Assembly (NCBI GenBank): GCA_039519185.1
Contig: CM076848.1
Coordinates: 186,184,628 to 186,248,627 of the forward strand
Source of the DNA: Astragalus membranaceus
Taxonomy: Eukaryota > Streptophyta > Magnoliopsida > Fabales > Fabaceae
Reading direction: 5' to 3'
DNA: 64,000 nt
This document shows positions 22,901 to 33,810 of this stretch, piece after piece. Both the position numbers and the translations under genes were made by a program. How positions within the stretch are numbered: the stretch's first letter is position 1; the number at the start of each line of letters is the position of its first letter. The notes below the pieces were generated by a model. The model had not been told where the DNA came from, made no database searches, and worked only from the letters and a program-made list of their open reading frames with translations.

Positions 22901-23738
22901 TATTCAGGTCACTAGTATCGGTTCTTCTTGAGCTGACAAATTCAGCATGTGGATTTTTCAGGTTATTGGTATCAATTGTTTTTGAAGTAACAGATTCAAT
23001 AAGGGTTTTAGTGACCCGGACAATATCAAAATCTTTTGAGATATATGCCCACCCTTTCAAATCAAATTTCTCCTTTATTTCTGGATCATTGTAGAGGAGT
23101 TTAGCAAGAGTTGTTTTTCCAATCCCACCCATGCCCACAATAGAAATTACTCCTATTTTACTGCTACCATTACCAGCATCTTCTGACATCACAAAATCTT
23201 TCAGTTTTTTTCTATCACCATCTCTACCATATATAGCAGATTCATCTACCACAGAACTAGTAGGAGTTCCATGCCAAACACTGCTGGAAACACCTTCTTT
23301 CAATCCAAGAAGGTGTCCTTTCTGTGCAAAATGATCCAATCTTTCAAATAATGATTGCATCCTAGAATTGCTCACCCCACAAGATTGTTTGAAAGTGAAA
23401 CTAGAAGAAAAGATGTTCCTCACCTTAGCACTGACTGTTTGTTCTTGATACTCAGCTTTCACTTTGCATCTTAATGCCTCAGTGTTGATTTTGTCTAACA
23501 AATCATCAGCTTCAAAGACAACATCTTTCAGATTATCTAACCATTGTTTGACAGCATAATTTGTTATCTGTTTTTCCTCAGCATCATTTAGTACAGCTTG
23601 AAGACTCAACAGTGTTGTTTGCAGCTTCTCCAAGAGTGAAGGGTCAAGCTTTTTGCTCTTAAAGAAGTTCACAAACTCTCGGGAAATCATCTTTTCTAGC
23701 AACACCTCCACAAAAGCTGACAGCAATGCTTCTGCCAT
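19968..23738 (-). CDS. CC-NBS-LRR (CNL) disease resistance protein, R13L1-like
   Basis: Single-exon gene of 1256 residues, an intracellular immune receptor. I chose ATG 23738, since the codon before it is TTG. The Rx-type coiled coil is about residues 1-130. The NB-ARC domain has a P-loop (GMGGIGKTT), kinase-2 (LLVLDDIW), RNBS-B (GSKLIITTRDERVA), GLPL (CDGLPLAAVALGG), RNBS-D (CFAYCAIFPKS) and an MHD motif (FEMHDLLNDLA), all intact. About 650 residues of LRR follow, starting with LHVLSLSNYWNITELPDSIG. Between RNBS-A and kinase-2 there is an extra block of about 18 residues, in which a TIDTNNLK phrase is echoed as TDTSDLN, suggesting a small internal duplication. All catalytic motifs are present and there are no stops, so it is probably functional. 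It lies beside an LRR receptor pseudogene, and no second CNL copy lies in the window. Confidence 0.93.
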   Translation of the reverse strand: MAEALLSAFVEVLLEKMISREFVNFFKSKKLDPSLLEKLQTTLLSLQAVLNDAEEKQITNYAVKQWLDNLKDVVFEADDLLDKINTEALRCKVKAEYQEQTVSAKVRNIFSSSFTFKQSCGVSNSRMQSLFERLDHFAQKGHLLGLKEGVSSSVWHGTPTSSVVDESAIYGRDGDRKKLKDFVMSEDAGNGSSKIGVISIVGMGGIGKTTLAKLLYNDPEIKEKFDLKGWAYISKDFDIVRVTKTLIESVTSKTIDTNNLKNPHAEFVSSRRTDTSDLNTLQVQLQQSLSHKKFLLVLDDIWNGCYIDWNNLKDIFNAGKTGSKLIITTRDERVALAMQTFIPIHYLTPLQSDECWSLLAKHAFGASNYQELSKLEVIGKEIAKKCDGLPLAAVALGGLLRTKSSQNDWKNVLESNIWDLEIVEVQPALLLSYHYLPAPLKRCFAYCAIFPKSSKLEKNMVVELWIAEGLVHQSKSQKSWEKVGEEYFEELLSRSLIQRRYVDDRKASFEMHDLLNDLATMVSSPYCIKLDEQELHKRVRHLSYNRGKYDSYNRFDKLYGLKSLRTFLALPLQETSWSPSHCSISDKVVRDLLPAMKQLHVLSLSNYWNITELPDSIGNLIYLRYLNLSYTGIKRLPSVICKLYNLQTLLLSYCGSLAELPEDMGKLVNLRHLDIRGTILKEMPIQISRLQKLQILSDFVVSKQHNGLKVAELQRFPHLQGNLTIRELQNVTDPFDAFQANLKTKDQIDRLILQWEWDALGTTTTTTQSSQIQSLVLEHLRPSTNVKKLGIHGYGGTSFPKWLGDSSFGNMVYVGITACHNCTWLPPFGQLRNLKELYICWMESIKSVGVEFYGSSCLSFQPFPTLKTLTFGDMPEWEEWNLIGGTTIEFPSLRHLLVNRCPKLKGNLPNKLPSLTELKLWECDSLLESRHSSHNCNVIRPSDLFTQLILPLNSLQKLTLDRLPSLTSFPRNGLPKTLQSLSLHYCENLEFLPHESLHNYTSLEQLSIEYSCNSMTSFILGSLPMLRSLYICGCKNLKSIFTAEDATQSLSFIQSIQIRCCDELDSLSPCGLPTPNLIHFGVYGCNKLHSLPEPMNNLVSLQELRIYNLPNLEAFAKEGLPINLRKLSIGGIQWNLDCITCLSVLEIGGRDIVNKLMKMEVSLLPTSLMSLHICQLDDIECLNGNWLRRFTSLQNLEISDAPNLKSLPEEGLPSSLSVLSIFDCPLLEANWRRKQGKEWRKIAHIPCILINSKMIT

Positions 23739-26700
23739 CAAGTTCCTTGTTTGAGAATAGGCTTGCGAGAAAAGCAGTATAGAAGTAAACTCTTATCTTC
23801 TCTCAGGTTTTCTTTCTTTGGCTTTCAGTTGTTCAATAGAAGAAATATCTAATTATCACGGGTGCAACATCTACTGTATAAGATAACACGTATGCTACAC
23901 GTAGCACATAAATTGTTTTGATTTAGTTGTATTGTATATACATGGTTTATCTTATAAAGGAAAAATACAAAGTCATAAGTAGACACATTCAATATCTTCA
24001 GAATGTATAAAAGAAAAATACTTCATAGTTCATATTTTGTTCATTTAGCAATTATAAATCATTATAAAATCGTGCAGTGTCATGTTATAATTTTTACTCC
24101 CCTGCTTTATAAGTTAGGCAAGTTTATCATGAATGAAGTTTTCAAGATATTTTGATAGAAATAAGTAGCCTTGTAAGTCAACTAGTCTCCATTTTCCCTG
24201 TCAAATAACGTGTACTTTATGATAAAATTTCCTCGTCTTTTTGGAGTGTTGTCCGGCTAAATTGATTGAGAGCTCATCACAAGTCAAATTAGAGATTTCG
24301 TGGAACTTTCGTTTGATGTCATGTAGTGTAATTAATTAATTGGCCACTGCTTTATTGTGGTTGATATTTTTTATGGTGGATTTCAGGGTGAGAGTAAATG
24401 TATTCCCCCTATCTATGTTTTTTCTTTTTTGTCTTTAACTAGTATGTATGGCCCGTGCGCTGCACGGGTATGGAACTCCTTTTTAAATTTTATAATGCTA
24501 CTGTGTTTTTTTACTCATCTAAAAAATTTTAAAATATATATTGTGGATGTTTATGTTCTACAGTTATTATATGAATTAAAAAGGATTCTTTTTAATATCA
24601 AATATAGCTAAAGAACTGATTGCTGCAACAAAGGATTCTTTTTTTGACTCAAACAAAGGATTCACAATAAAGCAAGTGTGACACATTTGTAACACGAAAA
24701 AACAATCTATTGACAATAATAGTAATATTACTGACAAACACGTCCAAATGATGGATTTAGAATTGTAAATAAGAGAAAACTACCTAACAAAAGTTTATGA
24801 TAATTGGAAAAAGACTAAATTCAAAATTGACTTGAGTTCGTACTCAAAACATTCTTATATGGAAATAAAATCATGAACAACATAGATATAAATTGAAAAA
24901 CCGGGAATTCAAAATAGACTTAAACTCCAAACACTAAAAGTATGTTGCCAAATAGACTACTCCTTCTCAATTTTTATAATCTTCTTTGGGAGAGTTGCTG
25001 GAATTTTCTTGACACCAAAACGCTGCCCCTCTTCTTTGGGATAATTGCTACAATTATAAGCAATCATATAAACAAAACCCTCTTGTAGAAGGTTATCAAA
25101 CTTGTAAATCAATTCTCGTCTGATAGTGGCCTAGCGATCCCCTGCGTATATAATGGAAAAACATGCGTGAAAATAACTGATAAAACAAATGCTAGAGAAA
25201 TATTTAATATATCATTGTTGATATACAAATTGTGCTATCCATCCCCACCATCTCCTTTGTGTAAGGAGTTTTTCCCTTGTTCAGATCCTAACATTCTGTA
25301 TTTGGATAACCCTAACAACAACGTCAAATGATGGGTTCCCAGGAACAATCCCAGGAAGCATGATGTGGTTGGAGTTTAGGGTTATTGTGTGTAGAGATAG
25401 GTATAGGGCGGATTGTTTTCAAGTAAAATGCAGATATGCATATGCATATGTAATATATGGCAAACAAAACAGAAATCCTACTAATTTTTTGTGCCAATAA
25501 CCAAAGTAATTATTGTTTAAACATGTAAATGTCTTAATGCCATTGATAATAAAATTTGAATTTTGAATTTCTGATCTTAAAAAATATGTATCATATTATT
25601 AATGCAATTATTTTGAATTTCGATTTACTACATAGTAATTGTGCTTATTATACACTTATTATTTGAAATATATTATATGTTACAAAGTTCTATTAATTAA
25701 TTATAAAATTTATGACATAAAATGAAAATTTGAAAGAGTTTTAATTTTTTTTTTTGGCATTTTGATTACAATGAAATAGAAAATATTTTATTATTCTCTA
25801 ATTTTATATGTAGTCCATAAATTTTGATATTTTTATTATGAAATATCACATTCCTTAAATTTAATTGGATAACTGAATATAGCAATATAGTAATAGTAGT
25901 TTAACTCAATTTTGAATTAGTTTATCAAAAACAATTTTTGAACGGCAATTTTATAGCCATTAAACCGGATAATTATGAATACCATAATTTCCTAATCTGA
26001 AGATTACGTATTGAATGCCTACAGCCATTTTATGTTTTAATTTTTTTTTATTCCCATTCCACAGATATTTGTATTTATTCAATTCGTTATAATATACGTA
26101 TTTTACATCTCTCCTAGTCATTCTATTAAATGTAGTTTCTATCTCTCCATCTGATCATGTTGGTGGAATCACTGATTAATATTCAGCTTTTTTTATTGCA
26201 GGCTGAGGTGTACAGGTTATGTCTATGTGGAAATGACATCATCAATGATGTCATTATTTTGTGTGATTACATGGACAGTCTACGTGGACTATTCATGGTT
26301 GAGTATAATAGAGATATAAACGGCTGGGTAAAGATGGAGAGGGAAAAATGAAGAATTGCGGGTTCGAAATCGCACCTACAGTATCTACACAACACTTGTG
26401 TTTTACGACTAAGTTGTACTCTCAGACATATCCCCATCCATGCGTTGCTAAATCTTATCATAGAAGTTTCAGTAAATTATAATTTTTTTTAATATTTTGT
26501 TTATTTATCCAATGGCAAATGAATGTGGTATTGTCATGAAGGAAATTCAATGTCATTCACCTTAGCAATTAGCATCTATTTTCATACACAAACTTATGTC
26601 TCGTTGAGGCTTTTGCATAGAATCAAGCAGTCTCTCATTTACTTGTCAAGTGACTTGGCAAAAACTTGTGTATAGAGCTTTTCTCAGAGTTATCGTTCAC

Positions 26701-26884
26701 ATTTTGCTTGATGACCGTACCGGCCGGTTGGTCGTATAAGGACTCGGTAGTGTGGTTCGTTCAACCATAGTGATGGAGCTAGCGCTCTTGCCTCACATGA
26801 ACGATGCTTGACAAATATGAGGCCTACTATTAAGCCCAATTTAGCGACTATATAAGGACAATCATCCCTAAGCATATGATGGTG
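23739..26884. other. AT-rich intergenic region, no gene recognised
   Basis: Contains the likely 5' flank of the CNL gene (to about 24300), a Helitron-like 3' terminus at 24439-24468, and then more than 2 kb of AT-rich sequence without a convincing frame. Around 26810-26880 a CTATATAAGG box precedes the copia remnant and may be leftover LTR or promoter sequence. Confidence 0.45.
24439..24468 (-). mobile_element. Helitron-like 3' terminus
   Basis: On the minus strand a 7-bp-stem hairpin (CCCGTGC, loop AGC, GCACGGG) is followed after nine bases by CTAG and then T. This is the layout of a Helitron 3' end inserted at an A-T site. The matching 5' TC end was not located. Confidence 0.5.
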
Positions 26885-26955
26885 GTGCTCTACAGCCCGA
26901 ATTAATTCAACAAATGGTACTATCTGCTCTTTCTGCCTTGGGCATTACTGGTATG

Positions 26956-27560
26956 CATGGTTGTCAAAATCGCGAGTCAAACTCGTACGATTCTACGAGT
27001 TTACGAGTTTATGATGCCCCAACGAGTCAAATTTCGTGTAGAATCAGAATCTTCATAAACTCGCTCAGACTCGCTCAGACTCATGAGTTTATCACAAAAT
27101 TGAATTTTTTTTAAAAAAAGCCCATAACGCTGTGTTTTAGGTTAACTCGTAGAGGAAGCTCAGTATGTCTAAGATGTGTACAAGTGCTATTCCTTTCAAT
27201 TGTATTAAAAATGTTGAGTTTGCAAAGATGTTTGACATGATTGGGAGGTATGGAAGCGGTTATAAACCTCCTTCATATCATGAAATTAGAGAAAAGCTTT
27301 TAAAGAAACTTGAAGTTTTATCTAATAGGAATTGTTATCTACATACTTTATTATTTTGCTTAGTTATGGTGCTTGAAGTTGGAATGTTGAAAATTTTGAT
27401 AAATTTTGCTGTTATTGATGAAATGTCTTCATTGTTATTGATACTGTTTGACACTACAGTAATATTTTTTCATATTTTTTAGTGTATTTTTTTTCATAGA
27501 CTCTTACGAGTCTACGGTCCTCTCAAGAGTCTATGTAGACTCTCGAGTCTAACAACCATG
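26956..27560. mobile_element. 605-bp hAT element in copia gag
   Basis: Terminal inverted repeats CATGGTTGT...ACAACCATG with an 8-bp duplication CTGGTATG (26948-26955 and 27561-27568). Subterminal zones repeat CTCGTACGA, TACGAGTTTACGAG and ACTCTCGAGTC motifs. It is non-autonomous but keeps a piece of transposase. Confidence 0.93.
27165..27482 (+). pseudogene. hAT transposase fragment
   Basis: The frame encodes IPFNCIKNVEFAKMF and MIGRYGSGYKPPSYHEIREK, a block conserved in plant hAT transposases just before the DUF659-type region. About 50 residues are recognisable. The rest drifts into hydrophobic non-homologous sequence, and both the BED finger and the hATC domain are gone. Its presence fits the hAT assignment made from the ends. 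Confidence 0.75.
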
Positions 27561-29134
27561 CTGGTATGTCTTCTTTCATATCTTGGTTACTTGACTCTGG
27601 TGCATCGAATCACATGACGGGTTCCTCTGAACTCCTGCACAATTTACGTTCTTATATTGGTAATCAGAAAATTCAAATTGCTAATGGCAGTACCCTTCCT
27701 ATAACTAATGTTGGTGACATAAATTCTAATTTTCGAAATGTGCTGGTAGCACCTGGACTTGCCTCAAATTTATTGTCTGCTGGTCAATTAGTGGATGAAG
27801 GTTGTGATGTTAATCTTACTCCGGATGGTTGTCTTGTGCAGGATCGGGTGTCGGGGAAGGTGATCACGAAGGGGCCTAAAGTTGGAAGAGTGTTTCCACT
27901 CTAGTTTATTTCAAATCATTTATCTCTTGCTTGTAATAGTGTTTTGAATGCATGTGAGGATTGACATAGGAAATTGGGCCATCCAAACTCTGTTGTTTTG
28001 TCTCACTTATTTAAGACTGACTTGTTAGGTACTAAACTGATGGATTCTAGTACCTCTATTGAGACAATACACCTTTATCGATGATTATAGCCGTTTTACT
28101 TGGATTTATTTTCTTAAATCTAAATCTAAAGTGTTTTCTATGTTTAAGAAATTTCTGATGCATGTTTTGTTCACCTCCCATCCACTGAAAAACATAAGCT
28201 TGGAGCACAATCTGTCCAATGTGCATTTATGGGGTATAGTCAGTCTCATAAGGGTTTTGTGTGTTATGATGTCTCTAACCATCGTTTTCGCATTTCTAGG
28301 AATGTGACATTTTTTGATAATCAGGCTATGTTTCCTTGCTCTTCTCCTGGTTTGAATGATATTGCTATACTTCCCCAATTTTTTGATAAACCAGGACTCG
28401 TTCCCACTTCCCCTTCCGACACTGATCCGCCACCTGATCTTGATCCTGTACTGCTGGCACCACGACGTTCTGGTAGAACGTCTCGAGCACCTGACAGATA
28501 TCCCCCAGACAGGTTTGTTTCCTCACATGCTGCTTTAACTGCTACTCTATCTGGCACATCTATTCCTACTTGTTACTCGCAGGCTGTTAAAAATGTGTCT
28601 TGGGTAAATGCCATGAATGAGGAACTTCAGGCCCTTCAGGACAACTTCACTTGGGATATTGTTCCTTGCCCTCCTGGTATCAAACCCATAGGCTGTAAAT
28701 GGGTTTATTCTGTGAAATTGAATTCTGATGGATCTCTCAATCGGTACAAGGCTCGATTGGTTGCTTTAGGCAACAAACAGAAATATGGTATTGATTATGA
28801 TGAGACATTTGCACCAGTTGCTAAAATGACTACTGTTAGAATGGTGCTCTCTATAGCTGCTTCTAATGGGTGGTCTCTCCACCAAATGGATGTCAAGAAT
28901 GCATTTCTTCATGGTGACCTGACTGAAGATATTTATATGACTCCCCCTCAGGGCCTATTCTCTTCATCTAAGGGGGTGTGCAAGCTCAAACGCTCTCTAT
29001 ATGGTTTGAAACAGGCGCCTAGAGCTTGGTATGCGAAATTTCGTTCCACTCTACTTGGGTTCTCTTTTACTCAAAGTCGATCGGTATGATTCGTCTTTCT
29101 TCATTCACCACACATCTACGGGCATTGTTCTACT

Positions 29135-30296
29135 TAGAGCTGTCAATTTGGCCCACGTGGGCCAGCCCACCCTAGGCCCACATGGCCCATGGATCAAAAA
29201 GCCCATGGGCCAAAAAGCCCACCATCCTAAGGCCCCACATAGGCCCCAAGCCCATAAGGCCCATGTGGGCCCAGCCCCGCCCATAGGCCCTGAATATTTA
29301 TTTTGCAAAAAATGACCCACTCAACTTTGATGGCCTAGTTTAGCCCATGGGCCCTGAATATTTATTTTGCAAATAATGACCCACTCTTGGTGGTGGTGGT
29401 GGTGGTGGTGGTGAGTGTGAGATAGTGATGATGGTGGTTGTGGTGAGAGGGAGAAGGAGGTGGTGGTGAGTGAGGGAGAAGAGGAAGGGGGTGAAAGAAT
29501 GAAAGTGGATGTGTAAATAGTGGAAAAATAGGTGGTGGTGGTGGTTGGTGAGAGGAAAAAGGAGGTGGTGGTTGTTGTGTGATGGTGGTGAGATGGAAAA
29601 GGAGGTGGTGGTGGTGGTGAGAGAGAAAAGAAGGTGGTGGTTAGTCGAAGATGGTGGTGGTGGTTGTGGTGAAAGGGAAAAGGAGGTTGTGGTGAGAGTG
29701 AAAGAGAAGAGGAAGAGGGTGAAAGAATGAAAGTAGATGTGTAAATAGTGGGAAAATAGGTGGTGGTGGTGGTGGTGGTGGTGAGAGGAAAATGAAGGTG
29801 ATGGTGGTGAGAGGGAAAATGAGGTGGTGGTGGTGAGTAGAAGATGGTGGTGGTGGTGGTGGTGGTGGTGGGAGTGAGAGAGAAGAGGAAGTGGGTGAAA
29901 GAATGAAAGTAGAGGTATAAATAGTGGGAAAAGAGGTGGGGTGGTGGTGGCGAGAGGGATAAGGAGGTGGTGGTGGTGGGAGGGAAAATGAGGTGGTGGT
30001 GGTGAGTGGGAGATGGTGGTGGTGGTTGTGGTGAGAGGGAGAAGAATGTGGTGGTAAGAGGGAAGGAGAAAAGGAATGGGGGTGAAAGAATGAAAGTAGA
30101 GGTGTAAATAGTGGGAAAAAATGAGAATAAAATTTGGGGGCCAGCCCACAAAGCCCTGGCCCCAACCCACTAAAAAATTTAAAAGTGTGGGCTGGGGCTA
30201 AAAAAAGCCCCATTAATAGGGGGCTTCAATTTTATGGGGCTTGATTGGGGGCCAATGGGGCTGGGCTTGGGGGCTTGGGCCAAATTGACACCTCTA
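29135..30296. mobile_element. 1.16-kb hAT-like non-autonomous element in copia RT
   Basis: Terminal inverted repeats TAGAGCTGTCAATTTGGCCCA / TAGAGGTGTCAATTTGGCCCA with an 8-bp duplication GTTCTACT (29127-29134 and 30297-30304). The subterminal regions are rich in GGCCCA and CCCATGGGC. The middle is a long GGT-rich simple-sequence array. No transposase is present. Confidence 0.93.
29388..30110. repeat. Degenerate GGTGGT array with a 100- to 170-bp higher-order unit
   Basis: Runs of GGTGGT alternate with GAGAGGGAAAAGGAGG. The phrase GGGTGAAAGAATGAAAGTAGA(T/G)GTGTAAATAGTGG recurs near 29490, 29720, 29895 and 30080. The His/Pro/Ser-rich minus-strand frames of 190-276 codons here are products of the repeat and not genes. 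Confidence 0.8.
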
Positions 30297-31201
30297 GTTC
30301 TACTCCTTCTTTATGTTGATGATATGATCATTACGGGTTCTAATGCAGCATCCATACAAAAAGTTAAACAAAAATTTGAAGCCTCATTTCAAAGCATAGA
30401 TATTTCAGATATGAGAGTTTAAATTCAAGAGACAAATTTATAATGAGTAAACAGTACTTTAAGCTAATTTATGGTAGCAAAGCATTGATTCCCATTAACC
30501 TCTCTGAGTAGAATGAATGTGCAGACAAAAGTCCACTAGGAAAAGAACAGTGCGTATGCGTTTCACTTCCGTCAATCAAGAGAAGAAACTAAAATGTGTT
30601 CACACTAACCAAAACCAACAACAAAAGAAAAATGAGAAAGATTCTTGTTTGACCAAGAACCAAGAAGTGGGATGAAAATTGTAAGCGACTTGTAATAAGT
30701 AAATACTGATAATAACCATTCTGGGCGCACATTATATATCTATCTATTAATAACACAATTGTGGAAAAATTATTTAAGGAATCCTAAATATGTCAACATC
30801 TCATTGGTTAATCAGAAAAAAAAAGTGTCCATGTCAGCATGATTTATCCTAATTGTCAACCTTCTATTGGTTCATCTTAATAGACTATATGTCCAGTTTG
30901 AATAAAAATAAATCAAAAAAGAAATTAAAAACAACATTCCATAAAACTATCCCATCGAATCTGCACTAAATGCAAATTAATTGCTACAATTTAAAAATAA
31001 TTCTATAATAATATAACATATTAAAAAAAAAAGGTTACCAAATTTGACTGTCTTTAAAACAAGAGACAAATTTCTTATAATTTTAAATTCAAATATCCTA
31101 ATAATTATTACACATTAATACACATTTTGTATATTTGGTATGTTTTTATTGCGAACACTATTATTTTGTTTTTTCTCAAATGTACCTCCTTTTGACAATA
31201 A

Positions 31202-31230
31202 CTAGTTCTAACACCCGTGCTCCGCACGGG
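31202..31230 (-). mobile_element. Helitron-like 3' terminus, second copy
   Basis: On the minus strand the hairpin CCCGTGC-GGA-GCACGGG is followed after eight bases by CTAG and T. It has the same orientation and layout as the terminus at 24439. The two stems are identical, while the loop and flanks differ. Confidence 0.5.
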
Positions 31231-31509
31231 CTTGCTCTTTTTAAATCTCCTTATCTCTTAAATAAGAGAAATACTGCTGTTATTATATTATTATTTTTTA
31301 CCAAATTTACTATATTATTATTAATGATTAGTATTGTTATATCTTATAAATATAGCGAATTTTTTGGTGCAAATATAGCGAACGGTATTAAGAAGTCCAC
31401 GTGGTGCAAATAACAACTTTTTTGGCCCAAAAGGACACATGTTAGCAATTTTCTGTATTACATGTTATATACGGACAGTTGGACAGATAGATTAAACATA
31501 ATATCAGAT

Positions 31510-31601
31510 CTCCTCATCAATTCGAGGAGCCCCTGGAAATCAATAACTTCTATTGTTGGATCACCGAGAAGGTTATCATCATTGAGATTAACAACAATTG
31601 G
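31510..31601 (-). repeat. Dispersed repeat, copy 1
   Basis: About 90 bp similar to 34263-34350. On the minus strand both copies read IVVNLNDDNL, then a variable stretch, then EVID.QG, so the shared piece may come from a coding exon. I do not recognise the source protein. The open frame around copy 1 (31458-31661) also has an Asn/Gln-rich stretch upstream. Confidence 0.5.
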
Positions 31602-33810
31602 ATTGTTAGCATTCCCATTATGAAAATTCTGTCCATGGAAATTTTGATCATGAAACTGCATTTGGAAGGTTGGGCCTCATTGCGTGGATGGCGAGCACGG
31701 CATCCAGAATAAGTCCATAATGCCCAATTATATGCATCGAAGAAAGTAAGACAAATAAATGAAATTTCATACAATTTGCCGCTACCATTAGTTGCATCAA
31801 TAGATTTCAATTTATGGAGAAGTAACATGTAATAAGAAGTGTGATCCATAAGAAAGTTTTATAATCAAGAGAAGTTGGTATAAATAAGTAGTTGAAATAA
31901 TTCTCCATCTCATATCATGCTTACAGGAGAAAGTCTGGAAGGGAAGAACTTTGGATTTCTTCTACAACCACAATTTAAAAACATAGAAGCAACTATACAA
32001 AGTTGAAAGAAGATGTTGGGTTCTATTGTAAATTTGGCCAAGTTCCTGTGAGTGTAAATGCCGCAACGCGGTACTCGAATAAAAATATAAATACCAATTT
32101 AAGTATGCTTCTTATACCTGCTGGTGCAAAATGACAAAATAAAAAAACAACACAAGTAAAAAGTAAAACACGTGAGTATCATGTTGGATTGGATGAAAAC
32201 CACCGATAAAATAAAAGCATCTATACAAAGTTGAAAGAATATGATGATGAGTTTTTTGTAAATATGGTTGAAGTTCCCGCGGGATTAAGTATCTATGACA
32301 TATTATATATTGCAAGTTAAAGAAACAATTTTTAGTAATGATAGATGCTACTAAACATGAAGAGAGGAGTTAGAGTCACTAAATTATTTTTGTTTCACCA
32401 AACCGGTTATTGAGGAACAAAATTATAAGTATTTGAACCATTAAATTTTTTTCCTAATGCTAAAGTACCTCAAAACACACGGTTTAACATCACACTATCG
32501 TCACGGAACTATTATTTTTTTCACCAAACCGATTATTGAGTAACAAACTTTGTGTATTTGAACAGTTCATGTTTTTTCTGAATACTTAAGTACCCAAAAC
32601 ACACACTGATTAGCACTGCCAAATGCAGTGACTAATCTCCTCGCTGGATTGGAGGCACCTTGAATGAGTGACTTGACTAAATTGATTTAATAGATATTTC
32701 AAGTTTAGAAAAATATGATTTTTGAAAATTTAGGAAGAGTGGGACTACACATCTGCTCACCCTTAAATTCAATTGTTTTATCCAATACTAATAAAATATT
32801 AAAGAGGCGATATATTGGGGCAAAGTTGCTTCACATTGAATTGTCAAAACCCAAATTCGGTACCACTTATATTTTATTTTTAATATTTTTTTATTTACAT
32901 CTCATATTATTTTAAACTAAAATATTAATTATAAATTAAAATTTTAATTTATTATCTCATCGGTGATCACATTGTCTAACTTGTTTCTAGAGAATTCCAA
33001 TTAATTGTACCTTTGACTCACAATCACTCACTGCACGCACAAATACCCACCACCATTCCATTTATATTCATATGAATGAACTTCAAAAAATAACACAACA
33101 CCCTCCTTTCTCAGCCAAACCACCGAAAAAAACAGGAAGCTTCATTTTACAGCATTCTTCATGACATCACCCTTTAGAAGCTTCAATTTTCATAGCCTCT
33201 CCTAGGGAAAATAGTTTAGATTCTCTCAAACTCAAACATTCAGACTCTCCCTTACCCTCTCTATGAAAGTAGGCTAAGAAAGAGTTTTTATTGAGTGCGG
33301 TAACGGGAAATATTGCGCGGCAATAACCGACTGCAGACACGGTACTCGCTATATTGATAGTGGTTTAAGAAATAGAGATCGAGATAAAACCTAATCTCGC
33401 AATAAGTGTGATCATGGCGAGATCTTTACTAATAATGATGCTATTGCGTTTTAGACACGTTAAGAAATAGAGGTCGAGATAAAAGCTAATATGCACCTGA
33501 ATGCTGAAGACACTCTTAAAATGTTAGATATAGTATTTGCTTACTTTGTTTCTTTCTCGGTTATACCATACAAATAAATATTAAATTATATAACTATAAA
33601 TTAACATTTCCTCATTTTCGTTTGTTGAATGTAGGGAATATCATGATAATTAAAAATTATAACTGAATCAACAAAAGATTAAGCAATAGCAGAAAACTAT
33701 ACATATTTGTGCTAGAAGTTGCAAAGCAACATAATTCTTGCCATACAGACTTTAACAAAACTAGGTTCGACTTTACAGGAGAAAGAAGCGTCGATAAGGG
33801 AATCCCCTTC

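Larger units (their letters stand above)
26885..30422 (+). pseudogene. Copia gag-pol fragment, broken
   Basis: The visible pieces are the end of gag (26885-26955), the protease (WLLDSGASNHMTG, 27580-27620), and a stop at 27902. The pre-integrase region follows (HRKLGHPNSVVLSHL, about 27965-28010, containing a stop). Then come a short integrase core piece (IDDYSRFTWIYFLKSKSKV), the integrase C-terminal QSHKGFVCYDV block, and the RT (28620-29085, with VKNAFLHGDLTEDIYM and LYGLKQAPRAWY). RT breaks near 29080, is interrupted by the insert at 29135-30296, and resumes with LLLYVDDMIITG at 30300. It stops at 30422. This is a fragment with several frame breaks. Confidence 0.85.
26885..30425 (+). mobile_element. 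Copia-type retrotransposon remnant with two nested hAT elements
   Basis: A gag-protease-integrase-RT fragment of copia type. It starts inside gag (PELIQQMVLSALSALGITG) and ends just after the RT YVDDMIITG region, so neither LTR is present. The frame reads across each hAT insertion site once the target duplication is removed. Deletions occur in the integrase between about 28060 and 28240. Confidence 0.85.
30426..33700. other. AT-rich region with transposon ends, no gene recognised
   Basis: Around 30738 the sequence TATATATCTATCTATTAATAACA, followed by TGTCCATGTCAGCA, resembles a Helitron 5' region. The 31202 terminus is listed separately. From 32600 to 32650 a phrase ending ...GCAGTGACTAATC..CCTCGC...GGCACC resembles 47985-48015 in the LINE region. 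No coding frame here is convincing. Confidence 0.4.

Noticed and set aside
21565..23334. Plus-strand frames opposite the CNL gene
   Set aside because: Antisense shadows of a long intact coding region.
26690..26875. GC-rich patch considered as a tRNA or regulatory RNA
   Set aside because: No cloverleaf pairing or A/B box could be drawn. It is more likely leftover retroelement sequence.
29321..30213. Long minus-strand frames of 190-276 codons rich in His, Pro, Ser and Thr
   Set aside because: They are three readings of the same GGT-rich simple array, and all frames stay open because the repeat lacks stops.
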